From contig DVFT01000074.1 in the NCBI GenBank assembly GCA_018713105.1, forward strand, positions 1 through 37,642: a DNA stretch of 37,642 bases. Direction: 5' to 3'. Shown piece by piece: positions 21,051 through 30,297 of this stretch. Made by a program: the position numbers and the translations under genes. This DNA comes from Candidatus Limivivens merdigallinarum. Lineage in GTDB: Bacteria > Bacillota > Clostridia > Lachnospirales > Lachnospiraceae. The notes under the pieces were generated by a model, which searched no databases, was not told the origin of the DNA, and saw only the letters and a list, made by a program, of their open reading frames with translations. Each line of letters begins with the position of its first letter. The stretch's first letter is position 1.

Positions 21051-24000
21051 TTATTTCACAGTTACCTTACACCGTACCCGTATCTTCCCCGCCTTTACGG
21101 TAATTACAGCGCTTCCCCGCTTCTTTGCCGTGATCTTCCCTTTGGAGTTCACCTGGGCGACTTTTTTGTTGGAGGAAGTGAAGGTGATTTTTGCGCTGGC
21201 TCCGGAGGGGAGAAGCTGTGGTTTTAAGGTATAGGCTTTTCCGGTTTTGAGGGAAAGCCTTGTCTTTACATTTCGGATCTTGGTGACAGCAGGGCTTGGC
21301 ACCTTGACGGTACAGATCAGTTTCTTGCTGCCGGATTTGATGGTAATCTTGGCGCTGCCAGGACGTTTGGCTTTCAGGACGCCTTTGGAGGTTACGGTGG
21401 CCACCTTTTTGTCGGAGGAGGTATAGGTGATCTTTTCCTGGCTGGTAAGGGGCTTGCGGATGGGGGTCAGTGTCAGGCGTTCTCCCTTTTCCAGGGTCAG
21501 GCGTTTCTTTACTCCGCTTAAAGATTTGGTCTTTACGGTTCCCTTCTGGACTTTTACGGTGATCTTCTTGGACAGCCCGCTTTTCAGCGTTACGGTGATC
21601 TTTGCCGAGCCAGTCCGGTTCATGGCGGTGATGGTGCAGGTGCCGTCGGATGTTCCTGTGACCTTTACGATTTTGGTATTGCTGGATTTCCAGGAGGCCA
21701 CAGAATCACCTTTTGCCAGTCCGTTTACGGTGATGGCGGAGGTTTTCTGCTTGACCTTCAGCGGGATGGAAGAAGCGGAGAGCTCCATGGTAGGAGTCAG
21801 CGTCTTTCCTGTGGTCCGGGTTTCCTTCTCCTGACAGGAGGCGCATTGTCTTTCCTGAGCTGCCGGCTGGAAGACGGTGGCTTCCGCTGTGGTTTCCCAG
21901 CTGCCCCATGTATGCCCGGTGGCTTTGATGGCTTCGGTTTTCTGCATGCCGCAGACAGTACAGGTGAGCGTGCGGCTGCCGTCCTGCTTACAGGTGGCTT
22001 TGCGGGTGATGGAGCTTTGCCCAAAGCTGTGGCTTTCCGCAGGGGCAGGGATGGTTTCTGTCCTTTCCTTACCGCAGACGGTACAGCGGAAAACCTGGGT
22101 TCCGGGTTCTCCGCAGAGAGCTTCGCGGGTAATAGAGCCTTGATCCCACTGATGCCCGGCAGGGGAGAGAGTCTCTGTCTTCCGGAAGCCGCAGGTCTTA
22201 CAGGTGAGCTCTTGCTGTCCGGAATTCTCGCAGCCCGGGGCAGAGAGGATGGTACCTCCGTCAAAGGTATGGGAGGCGGCAGGAGCCGGGATCACCTCAG
22301 CCCTGGAGGCTTTGCAGGAAGTACAGGTATAGGTTCTGACACCGTCTGCCCCGCAGAGCGGCGCTTTTGTGACGGAACCGTTATCCCAGAAGTGCCCGGT
22401 GACTTTAATGGGTTCTGTTCTGGTCTCTTTGCATTCCAGGCAGGTGAAAGTTCTGATGCCGTCCTGGAGGCAGGAAGGTGGAGTGGTGACGGAACCATTA
22501 TCCCAGGAATGCCCGGTGGCTTCGATGGGTTCCGTTCTGGTTGTTTTGCACTCCAGGCAGGTGAAAGTTCTGATGCCGTCCTGGAGGCAGGAAGGTGGAG
22601 TCGTGACGGAGCCTTCATCCCAGCGATGCTCATGGGGAGCGGGATTGTCCTCCGGGAGAGCTATGGTGACGGAGGTTTGGGCAGTCAGGTCGGTTCCATC
22701 CAGGCGGAAGAGGATTTCCCCTTTTCCTGGCAGGAGGGCGGTGATGGGGAGGGAAGCCGTTCCTTTCCCATCCAGTGTGACAGAGGAAGTTTCCAGGGCA
22801 AAAAGGCTGGGAGCATAGCCTTCCACCGTTACCGTCTTGCCGGCTGCCAGCTGGGCAGGGCTTGCGGAAAGTTCGATCGTTCCGCTGCCGCCGTGCTTCA
22901 GGTTGATTTCCGCGGAAGCTTCCAGGCTGCTCAGGCGTTTGGAGACGGCAGCCTCTCCGGAAAATGCCCGGTTCAGGTGGACGCCGGCGTAGCTGGATGC
23001 TGCCGTGCTGATGGATAAGGTTACCCGATCCTCTGCGGAAAATGGATTCTCGGGAACGAATTTGATTCGGGAGGCAAGGATCTCCTCGGTGTTTTCCGGA
23101 TCGGGTTCTCCGTTGATCCACGCAAAGGTTCCGGCAGCCTTTTCTCCGTTGACAGTGACCGTGACAGAGGAATCTGTCAATGTGGAGGTGCGCATATATT
23201 TGCTGAAGGTAATCTCAATACCGTCCTCATAGGCGGAAACATTCTCCACGGAGGGCGCTTCAAAGCTTACCAGCCCGAAATTGACGTCAAAATGAGGAGG
23301 CGGAACGGCAAGCCAGTCGCTGTAGGCGGTTTCGTAGCCTTCTTTTTCCACCTTGACCTGCCAGAGACCGGAGGGAACGTCCCAGGCATAACCGCCGTCT
23401 TCCTTGGTGACCTGAGGATTGACCTGCTGGTATTTTTCCGCATTCCAAAGGACGATTTCTTCGCGGAGTTCTCCGTAAATGTCCTCGGTGGTTACTTTTT
23501 CATAGCAGGAGGCAGTCACTCCTTCCAGGCGGTTGGAGGGAACGGCTTCGTAGACATATCCGGAAGGATCCACGATGGGAACGCGGTCGGGTCCCAGATT
23601 TGGCTTCCAGAATTCGGGGTTTTTGGATTTCTCCGACAGCTTGTTCTGGATATCGCCCATGGCTTCGTCCAGGTGTTTCTTGAATTTATCGTCCTGGGCT
23701 TTGTTCCAGGCGCCTCTTCCCAGATCCGCAAGGGCGACGCCCGCACCCCAGGGACCGGAAAAGGTGGCGAAGGGCAGAGCCAGGTCCAGCGCCATGTTCC
23801 CCATCTTCCAGTAAAGCTGGTTTTGAAGTTCGCCGATCAGTTGGTCGCACTGACTGATGATCTCCGGGTCGCCGTTTGCCAGAGCCTTGATGTTTTCAAG
23901 CTCCTGGATCTTGTAATAGTATTCGCTGATCTTGTCGGCGTTCTGGGCTGCCCCGTAAAAACTTAAGGCTTTACCCATATTGCCCAGGATATCTGTGCCA

Positions 24001-27000
24001 TTGCTGGCAATCGAGTGTACCGTTTTCATATTCTTTATATTATTATTCAGCCTGTCGAGCGTCTGCTGCTTTTGGGCAGTCCATTCTTGCGGACGACTGC
24101 TTTGCTCGGCTTTCAGTACAGCGGCGTCCTGGGTGCTTAGGCGGATTTCTTCGTCCAGTAAGGAGACCAAATCTTTCCCTAACAGCTCACCTATGGTAAC
24201 CTTCGCGCTCAGTTTGAGATCATTTTCATTCAGGTAGTCCTGGAAGCCCTGGAGAAACTGGTCAAGCTCTGAAGGGGAGGAATGATCCAGTGAAATGGTG
24301 TTTTCTTCGTACTGCCCTGTGGAAGGATCAGCAATGGTAAAGCTTCCGGTATCTTCGTCATTTTTGATGTAGATAGAAGGACCGCTGTCGGTGGGGATCT
24401 CCGTATATCCTTCGCTGAGCAGGGTTTCAGGAGTCATGTCGGTCCTGGTGCCGGTTTCCGTCCGAATACCGTTTCCTCCCTTCTGTGTGGAAAAGTCGTT
24501 TTCCCCATAGGAAACTTCCCCCAAATATTCCTGGATGCCGTTCTGATAATCCTGATAAGCGGAGACAATCTCGTTAATTGCGGACTGGTATTCCTCGTAG
24601 GCGGTTTTCAGCTCATCATTGTCGGAGTATTCCAGGTATTCTTCGGAGATGTCCTGCCACTGGGAATTTTCCAGTTCCTCCTGGATTTCTTCCCAGGTAA
24701 GTTGGATACTTTCCTGTTCCTCCCTGGAAAAGACAGGATCGAAGGAATTGTCATACCGGACTGCCAGATTTACCGGCAGGTAATGATTCCCCTGGTAGGC
24801 GGCAGTGGCGACCCAGCAGCCGCTGGCCTGGTCAAAAACGGCTGGGAACGTATCGGTTTCCCCGTTTTCCAGACGGACGTCCAGCTGTACATTTTGGATG
24901 CGGGAAAGGTCGTCGCCAAGGAACTCGACCAGGAAGGTGAAGTTGTTGGTTCCGGTCGTCCCTGTATAGGAGAGCTGGCCGACCTGCTCCTGATTCTGGA
25001 AGTCAAAGACCAGGGTCTGCTCTTTCCCAAGGTAGGAGACGATCATCGTGACCTTGCCAAGCTTTGTGCCGGAAGGGTCATACCGGTAGGTGAGATCCTG
25101 CGTCCGGCTTTTTACCACTTTCCCGTCGGGAGTGGTCATTTTGGCATAAACTTTATGGAGCGTGCTGGTATAAGGCTCATACAGCTCAAAGCTGACCAGC
25201 CAGTTTCCGGCAATATCCGCTGTGGCCTGCCCCACAAGGACTTCGTTGTCATAGATCTCGATCCTGGAGTACCTGGGAGCGGTTCCGGAGGCGGTCACAC
25301 GGGTCTCTTCCGTAACTTCACACATGTTGAAGCTTAATTCCCCAGCTGTGACCGTCATGGTTCCGACGGGCTGCCGGATCTTGGTTCCTTCTATGGAAAA
25401 TTCCAGGTATCCGTTTACGGAATAAGCGCCGGGTTGTTCCACCAAAAGGCAAAAGCGCATCACGTCTGACATCTGTCCTGCCGGCACGCGGATCCGCCCG
25501 GTTTCAAAGGAAGCGTTGGAGCAGAGCTGGCTGTTGGCGGACAGGGTGGCGTCCGCATAGGCGAGGCCTTCCGGGTATTCAAAAACCCATGCGGCATCTG
25601 AGGCCAGACTGGCGTATTCCGGTTTGAATGCGGCGGAAGCGCGGACAGAAAGATAGTCGCCTACCGAATAGGAGGTTTTGTTGGTTTGGAAAACGGTCTT
25701 TTCCGGATCCGTATAATAGAGGCTGGATTCATCCAGAAATGGAATTTCATCCACGGAAAGCTCTGTGACCACGCCCTCGGATACGAGAACCTCTTCTTTA
25801 AGGAAATCTCTTCCTTCTGCAAGACCGGCGGCATCAAATTCCTGGGGAGACGAGGGCTGGCGGAACAGGATGCTGTCCCCCATCAGAACAGCCGTATAAG
25901 CGCCGTCTGAAAGGAAATCACTTTGAAGCTGTCTGTTCTCTTCGGCGTATCCTGACCAGACAAGCCGGTTCCGGCTGTCAAACAGGTACAGGCGGACTCC
26001 GTCGTTTTCGCTGGTTTTCCAGGACGCCTTGACGCTTCCTTTCTGCACCAGGGTCAAAGCAACCTGGGTATTCAACGTTTCCGGTAAGGCCACAATGGCT
26101 GACTGGGGGGAGAACTCTTCCGTCAGGCTTTCTACGGTAATGGCAATCTCGTCGCCGGGGGCTGCATTGGAAGGAAGGATCAGTGTCTTTCCCTGGAGTA
26201 CGGCGTCGGCCAATTCGGTTCCCTGGCTCTGGTTGTAGGCGGTAAATTGGAGATCGTCCAGGGAGGCGAGAGGACGGGAGACAGAAGAAACTCCTTCTGC
26301 TGCAGCCTTCTGAAAAGAAACTCCAAGAGAGATCATTGCGCCGGTAAGTTCGGAAAGGACGATTTCTCCCAGCGCCGTCTCGTTTTCGGGATCCTCCAGA
26401 GTGACCTGTTGTTCCTGGAAGCCGTGGGCTGATACCCGGATCTTGGATGGGAGCTGTAAGGCTTCCAGGCGGAAAGCCCCGGCGGAATCCGTCAGCGCCG
26501 TGAAAAGGGCTTCGGTATCTTCTGCGACGGTCTGCGAGAGGGAGATGGACGCTCCCTTGATGGGCGAGCCATCCTCATCTTTTACCGTTCCGGAAAAAAC
26601 AGTCTTGGCGATGGGAGACAGGAAAAGGGTGATCCTTCCCTGTCCTTCCGATACTGTGACAGCCTGAGGCTCTGGTTTGCGGTAAGTCTTTTTCAAGGCT
26701 TCTTTGAGGGAAACCTCCATGGACAGCTCCTTCCCGGCGGGTACCTGTTTCAGGGAAGGACCGGATGCGTAAAAGCTGCCGTCCGGATCTGTCCAGGTGA
26801 TGCTTACCTGATCCGTCACATCCTTTGAACTGCTGTCATACACCCCGGCGGAAAGGTTTTCTGTGGCCAGGAATTCATCCAGAAGGATCAGGGTTTCCCC
26901 TGGTTCTACGGAGAGATTCTCTTTGGAGGCGATCACATCCCCATAGTCGTTGGTCACAGCCGCTTTTAGGCTTTCTCCTGCCGGAAGGTCATAGAACCGG

Positions 27001-29021
27001 TACTCAGAGGAGCCAGTAATACGCTGGGAAACGGTGTTTTCCCCATAGGTCAGGGTTAAAAGGAGCCCTTGGAGACGCGCAGGGGCGTCCCCGGAAAGCT
27101 GGACGACTGCGTCGTTTCCGCTGGAAAGGCTGTACTGGTAGGAAAGCCCTTGTTCAATGGCATACTGTTCCGCATAGGAATCCGGATCCACGATGAGGGT
27201 GACGTTGTCACAGGAACGAAACGCCGATTCCCCGATGGAGGTGATACTAAAGGGCAGCACGGCGATGCGGAGGCTTTCGCAGCCTGAGAAGGCATGATCC
27301 CCGAGTGTTTCCATTCCCCAGGGAAGGGAGATTTCCGCAAGGCTGGTGCAGTTTGTGAAGGCGCTGTCTCCGATCGTGCGGAGAGTTTCGGGAAAGTTGA
27401 TGCTTGTAAGGCTTTCGCAGCCAAGAAATGCAAAGCTTCGGATTTCTGTAACCTCTCCCAGGATCGATACTGTGGCAAGAGAGCTGCAGCCGGAAAACAC
27501 ATTGGTATCAATGAGAGTAAGGCTGGCAGGCAGGACGATTTCCGTAAGGCTTTCGCAGTTTGTAAACGCACCGTTGGAAATTTCGGTCAGCCCTTCCGGC
27601 AATATGAGTTCTGAAAGGGCGCTGCAGCTGACAAAGGCGCTGTAGCCGATTTTCCTGAGGGAGGAAGGCAGGGATACAGAAAGTAGGCTGCTGCAGGAAG
27701 AGAAGGTACTGTCTTTGATTTCCGCCAGCCCTTCCGGCAAGACGATTTCCGTAAGGCTTCGGCATCTCCTGAATGCTTCCATACCGATCTCTGTGATGCC
27801 ATCCGGGATCACGATATCCGCTAATTTCGAGCATCCGTCGAAGGCAGATCTTTCGATGGTGATAAGATTGGCAGGGAGATCCACAGTGGCAAGTTCTGTG
27901 CAATTTACGAATGTATTTGCAGGGAGAACGGTGATTTGATCCGGGAGATCAATCTCCGTAAGGCTTTTGCATCCCGAGAAAGCACTGGAACCGATTTGGG
28001 TTACTCCCTCCGGGATCACGATGGAGGCGAGGGAGGAGCACCCGGAGAAAACGCTGCTTTGGATGGAGGTAAGCTTATCGGGCAGGAGAATACTCTTTAG
28101 GCTGGTACAGCCATCAAAGAGTGCGGCTTTTAATTCTGTGATTCCTTCTGGAAGGGTAATCTCACCAAGGTTCTGGCATCCGCGAAAGGCAGACTCCCCA
28201 AGAGAGGTCAGGGTAGTAGGAAGGGCAACAGAGGTGATGGTACTGCAGCCCGAAAAAGCGTAGCCTGCAATCTCAGTGACGGCTGCCTCCTCAACCATCT
28301 CCGGAACGGTGATGGCGCCTCCGGCTCCCTGGTAGCCGGTAATGCTGGCAGTTACCGTTCCAGATTCGTCCGTGCTGAGGGTGTAGGCAAAACCATCTTC
28401 GGTGACGCCGCTTGGAGAGTCTGACAGGATCTGGATGGCGGCTTCGGTTTCTGTTTCGGTCTGGGTCTCGGTTTCGGTGGATGGGGCGTCTGATTCCGGA
28501 GGGATTTCGGACGAGAGGATGGTTTCTGAAGGAGATTGAGACTCAGGATTGGTTTCCGTAGATTCTGTGGAGGATGTTTCGGTTTCTGTTTCTGTAATCA
28601 CGACGACAGGGGCTTCCTGGGAAGCGGTTTCTGTTTCTGGTATGAGAATCGTTTCGCCTGGGGCGGAAGATTCCGTCTGCGGAACCGTTTCGCTGGTTAC
28701 GGTTTCAGGAACGGCCACGGGTTCCGTTTCGGGCAGGGTTTCTGCAGTCTCTGGAATCACAGCTTCGCTTTCCGCCGCTTCAGGAATTTCTGTTTCTGAG
28801 GGGATTTGGCTGGCGCCGGGAGCTGTTGTTTCCGGGCTTTCAGACTGGTCTTGTACAGAAAGTCCGGTCTGAGGCGGTACGTTGGTTTCTTGGAGCGGTT
28901 CCGCCGCAGGTGCTGCCGATGCTTCGGCGGTGATCTGCACAATATCCTGGGATGCAGACACAGGGAAACCGGACAGCGCCATAGAAACCGCCAGTATCAG
29001 GGCACATAGTTTCCTTTTCAT
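21051..29021 (-). CDS. Giant BspA-like LRR / Ig-like secreted surface protein
   Basis: A 2656-residue exported protein. Order of parts: signal peptide 1-25 (cleavage near VSA/SQ); a Glu/Thr/Ser/Pro-rich stalk about 28-205; about 18 BspA-type leucine-rich repeats of 23 residues, about 212-636 (for example LTEIVLPEGLAEIKDSTFSS); beta-sandwich domains, one carboxypeptidase-regulatory-like near 807-894 (FSGTVKDEDGSPIKGASISL); an acidic helical part about 1435-1505; a Gly/Trp-rich stretch near 1740-1780; seven His/Cys repeats of about 39 residues (about 2130-2410); and C-terminal Big_2-type Ig-like domains with ITYTSSDKKVATV and ITFTSSNKKVAQV. LRR_5 domains often bind host or bacterial surfaces. 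No LPXTG or SLH anchor is present, so attachment is unexplained. The start at 29021 follows AAGGAGGAACTTTT; the longer frame to 29147 lacks support. Confidence 0.88.
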   Translation of the reverse strand: MKRKLCALILAVSMALSGFPVSASQDIVQITAEASAAPAAEPLQETNVPPQTGLSVQDQSESPETTAPGASQIPSETEIPEAAESEAVIPETAETLPETEPVAVPETVTSETVPQTESSAPGETILIPETETASQEAPVVVITETETETSSTESTETNPESQSPSETILSSEIPPESDAPSTETETQTETETEAAIQILSDSPSGVTEDGFAYTLSTDESGTVTASITGYQGAGGAITVPEMVEEAAVTEIAGYAFSGCSTITSVALPTTLTSLGESAFRGCQNLGEITLPEGITELKAALFDGCTSLKSILLPDKLTSIQSSVFSGCSSLASIVIPEGVTQIGSSAFSGCKSLTEIDLPDQITVLPANTFVNCTELATVDLPANLITIERSAFDGCSKLADIVIPDGITEIGMEAFRRCRSLTEIVLPEGLAEIKDSTFSSCSSLLSVSLPSSLRKIGYSAFVSCSALSELILPEGLTEISNGAFTNCESLTEIVLPASLTLIDTNVFSGCSSLATVSILGEVTEIRSFAFLGCESLTSINFPETLRTIGDSAFTNCTSLAEISLPWGMETLGDHAFSGCESLRIAVLPFSITSIGESAFRSCDNVTLIVDPDSYAEQYAIEQGLSYQYSLSSGNDAVVQLSGDAPARLQGLLLTLTYGENTVSQRITGSSEYRFYDLPAGESLKAAVTNDYGDVIASKENLSVEPGETLILLDEFLATENLSAGVYDSSSKDVTDQVSITWTDPDGSFYASGPSLKQVPAGKELSMEVSLKEALKKTYRKPEPQAVTVSEGQGRITLFLSPIAKTVFSGTVKDEDGSPIKGASISLSQTVAEDTEALFTALTDSAGAFRLEALQLPSKIRVSAHGFQEQQVTLEDPENETALGEIVLSELTGAMISLGVSFQKAAAEGVSSVSRPLASLDDLQFTAYNQSQGTELADAVLQGKTLILPSNAAPGDEIAITVESLTEEFSPQSAIVALPETLNTQVALTLVQKGSVKASWKTSENDGVRLYLFDSRNRLVWSGYAEENRQLQSDFLSDGAYTAVLMGDSILFRQPSSPQEFDAAGLAEGRDFLKEEVLVSEGVVTELSVDEIPFLDESSLYYTDPEKTVFQTNKTSYSVGDYLSVRASAAFKPEYASLASDAAWVFEYPEGLAYADATLSANSQLCSNASFETGRIRVPAGQMSDVMRFCLLVEQPGAYSVNGYLEFSIEGTKIRQPVGTMTVTAGELSFNMCEVTEETRVTASGTAPRYSRIEIYDNEVLVGQATADIAGNWLVSFELYEPYTSTLHKVYAKMTTPDGKVVKSRTQDLTYRYDPSGTKLGKVTMIVSYLGKEQTLVFDFQNQEQVGQLSYTGTTGTNNFTFLVEFLGDDLSRIQNVQLDVRLENGETDTFPAVFDQASGCWVATAAYQGNHYLPVNLAVRYDNSFDPVFSREEQESIQLTWEEIQEELENSQWQDISEEYLEYSDNDELKTAYEEYQSAINEIVSAYQDYQNGIQEYLGEVSYGENDFSTQKGGNGIRTETGTRTDMTPETLLSEGYTEIPTDSGPSIYIKNDEDTGSFTIADPSTGQYEENTISLDHSSPSELDQFLQGFQDYLNENDLKLSAKVTIGELLGKDLVSLLDEEIRLSTQDAAVLKAEQSSRPQEWTAQKQQTLDRLNNNIKNMKTVHSIASNGTDILGNMGKALSFYGAAQNADKISEYYYKIQELENIKALANGDPEIISQCDQLIGELQNQLYWKMGNMALDLALPFATFSGPWGAGVALADLGRGAWNKAQDDKFKKHLDEAMGDIQNKLSEKSKNPEFWKPNLGPDRVPIVDPSGYVYEAVPSNRLEGVTASCYEKVTTEDIYGELREEIVLWNAEKYQQVNPQVTKEDGGYAWDVPSGLWQVKVEKEGYETAYSDWLAVPPPHFDVNFGLVSFEAPSVENVSAYEDGIEITFSKYMRTSTLTDSSVTVTVNGEKAAGTFAWINGEPDPENTEEILASRIKFVPENPFSAEDRVTLSISTAASSYAGVHLNRAFSGEAAVSKRLSSLEASAEINLKHGGSGTIELSASPAQLAAGKTVTVEGYAPSLFALETSSVTLDGKGTASLPITALLPGKGEILFRLDGTDLTAQTSVTIALPEDNPAPHEHRWDEGSVTTPPSCLQDGIRTFTCLECKTTRTEPIEATGHSWDNGSVTTPPSCLQDGIRTFTCLECKETRTEPIKVTGHFWDNGSVTKAPLCGADGVRTYTCTSCKASRAEVIPAPAASHTFDGGTILSAPGCENSGQQELTCKTCGFRKTETLSPAGHQWDQGSITREALCGEPGTQVFRCTVCGKERTETIPAPAESHSFGQSSITRKATCKQDGSRTLTCTVCGMQKTEAIKATGHTWGSWETTAEATVFQPAAQERQCASCQEKETRTTGKTLTPTMELSASSIPLKVKQKTSAITVNGLAKGDSVASWKSSNTKIVKVTGTSDGTCTITAMNRTGSAKITVTLKSGLSKKITVKVQKGTVKTKSLSGVKKRLTLEKGERLTLTPIRKPLTSQEKITYTSSDKKVATVTSKGVLKAKRPGSAKITIKSGSKKLICTVKVPSPAVTKIRNVKTRLSLKTGKAYTLKPQLLPSGASAKITFTSSNKKVAQVNSKGKITAKKRGSAVITVKAGKIRVRCKVTVK
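21790..22630 (-). repeat. Seven tandem 39-residue His/Cys repeats within the giant gene
   Basis: Each unit starts H-W-D or a variant, then G-S-V/I-T, one Cys, a Gly, and a CxxC pair (for example FTCLECK). Units 1 and 2 are almost identical at DNA level: 22441-22484 repeats at 22558-22601 with an offset of exactly 117 bp, so they arose by a recent duplication. Later units diverge, and the seventh has lost its first Cys. The His/Cys/CxxC spacing resembles a metal-binding ribbon. Confidence 0.85.
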
Positions 29022-29373
29022 AAAAGTTCCTCCTTCTCTGTATGTCCGACCGTGGGAACATACTGTTTTCTTACCAGTATACCGAACGGGAGGGAGAGAT
29101 TCCGAATACTTTTTTCCGCTGGAGGAAGCAAGTTTATGCATAATCACAGATTGCTATTTTGGATTTCCAGTGCTACAATGGATGCAAAGCAGGATATTTT
29201 TCTATGAAGATTCGATCTCTATTCTATGCGGTTTTGACCGTGTCTTTTTTAATATTCCTATCTTACGGAAAATCTGAATGCTTTTATCCCATTTCAACAG
29301 AGAGATTTTCCGGAAGAAGAAGGAAGCAGAGGCGGAAAATCTCCCAAAAACGATTTTAAGGAGGTCATCGCCT
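29022..29373. promoter_or_regulatory. Divergent intergenic region with an 11-bp inverted repeat
   Basis: The 352 bp between the giant gene and the Rpn gene hold no open frame that I would accept. GAGATTTTCCG (29302-29312) and CGGAAAATCTC (29333-29343) form a perfect 11-bp inverted repeat with a 20-nt purine-rich loop, 18 nt before the AAGGAGG of the Rpn gene. A candidate -10 (TATACT on the minus strand, near 29081) for the giant gene lacks a good -35. Confidence 0.5.
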
Positions 29374-30297
29374 ATGAAGAAAAAGGCAAAAAGAAACCAG
29401 CAGCGCCAGACAGGAAAACGCGCCATAAACCGCACCTACAAATCTACAGTTTTTATCATGTTGTTTGAGGACAAGAAGAATCTTCTAGAATTATATAATG
29501 CAGTCAGTGGAAAACATTATCAGAATCCGGAACTTCTTGAGATCAATACTTTGGAGAATGCCATTTACCTTTCCGTGAAAAACGATGTGTCCTTTGTGAT
29601 TGACGCAAGGCTGTCTCTGTATGAACACCAGTCTACTTACAGCCCCAATCTTCCTCTCCGTTTTCTGTTTTACATATCCAGCGAATATTCAGTGATGACC
29701 CGGGAAGCGAATATCTATGGCACGCAGGTCGTGAGGATTCCACCGCCGCAGTTCATTATTTTTTATAATGGGGAGAAGGAACAGCCGGAGAGAAAGATTT
29801 TGAAGCTTTCAGATATGTATACCGTCCAAGAAGGAGAGATATGCCTAGAATTGACAGCGGTAATGCTAAACATTAATCAGGGGTTTAATGAAAAGCTGAA
29901 GGAGACCTGTAAGACGCTGGGGGACTACGCGGAATACACGGGACGGGTCAGGAAATATGCCAGAAAAATGGGGCTTCCTGATGCAGTGGAACGGGCGATC
30001 ACAGAATGCATTCAGGAAGGAATTATGAGGGAGTTTCTGGAGAAGAACCGTGCGGAGGTAACGTATATGAGTATTTTCGAGTATGACCAGGAACGTCATC
30101 TAAGACAGGAGAGGGAAGAGGCTTACGAGACTGGAAGAAAAGAAGGATTTGAAGAGGGCAGCCAGGCGGTAATATGTGACCTGATCCGGAAAATGTGGAA
30201 GAGAGGGAAGAGTATCCGGGAGATTGCAGAGGATTTGGAGGCGGATCAGACGTTTGTGGAGGAGATCGTAGAAAGGGTTACGGAACAGGAAACATGA
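29374..30297 (+). CDS. Rpn-family recombination-promoting nuclease / PD-(D/E)XK transposase-like
   Basis: A 307-residue protein. The N-terminal basic tail is followed by TYKSTVFIMLFEDKKNLLELYNAVSG and the nuclease core with FVIDARLSLYEHQSTYSPNLPLRFLFY, where the Asp and the E-x-Q pair are the PD-(D/E)XK active-site positions. The C-terminus (about 255-305) is a charged helical region with RGKSIREIAEDL, as in Rpn proteins. Members of this group promote RecA-independent recombination and are frequent, often duplicated, in Lachnospiraceae. The start follows AAGGAGGTCATCGCCT. Its 3' end overlaps the convergent vsr gene by 20 bp (30278-30297). Confidence 0.85.
   Translation: MKKKAKRNQQRQTGKRAINRTYKSTVFIMLFEDKKNLLELYNAVSGKHYQNPELLEINTLENAIYLSVKNDVSFVIDARLSLYEHQSTYSPNLPLRFLFYISSEYSVMTREANIYGTQVVRIPPPQFIIFYNGEKEQPERKILKLSDMYTVQEGEICLELTAVMLNINQGFNEKLKETCKTLGDYAEYTGRVRKYARKMGLPDAVERAITECIQEGIMREFLEKNRAEVTYMSIFEYDQERHLRQEREEAYETGRKEGFEEGSQAVICDLIRKMWKRGKSIREIAEDLEADQTFVEEIVERVTEQET

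Noticed and set aside
22430-22620. Near-identical direct repeats that at first look resemble a CRISPR or satellite array
   Set aside because: Spacing is exactly 39 codons and in frame; they encode the His/Cys repeat units of the surface protein.
21846-23018. 390-codon open frame on the plus strand
   Set aside because: It lies entirely opposite the giant surface-protein gene and mirrors its tandem repeats; its protein is low-complexity and has no ribosome site or domain.
23292-25337. Plus-strand frames of 224 and 211 codons (23292-23966 and 24702-25337)
   Set aside because: Antisense shadows of the giant gene, whose signal peptide, domains and ribosome site support the minus strand.
28430-28800. 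GTTTCTG/GGTTTC-rich low-complexity stretch
   Set aside because: It is the coding DNA of the Glu/Thr/Ser-rich stalk of the surface protein, not a regulatory or intergenic repeat.
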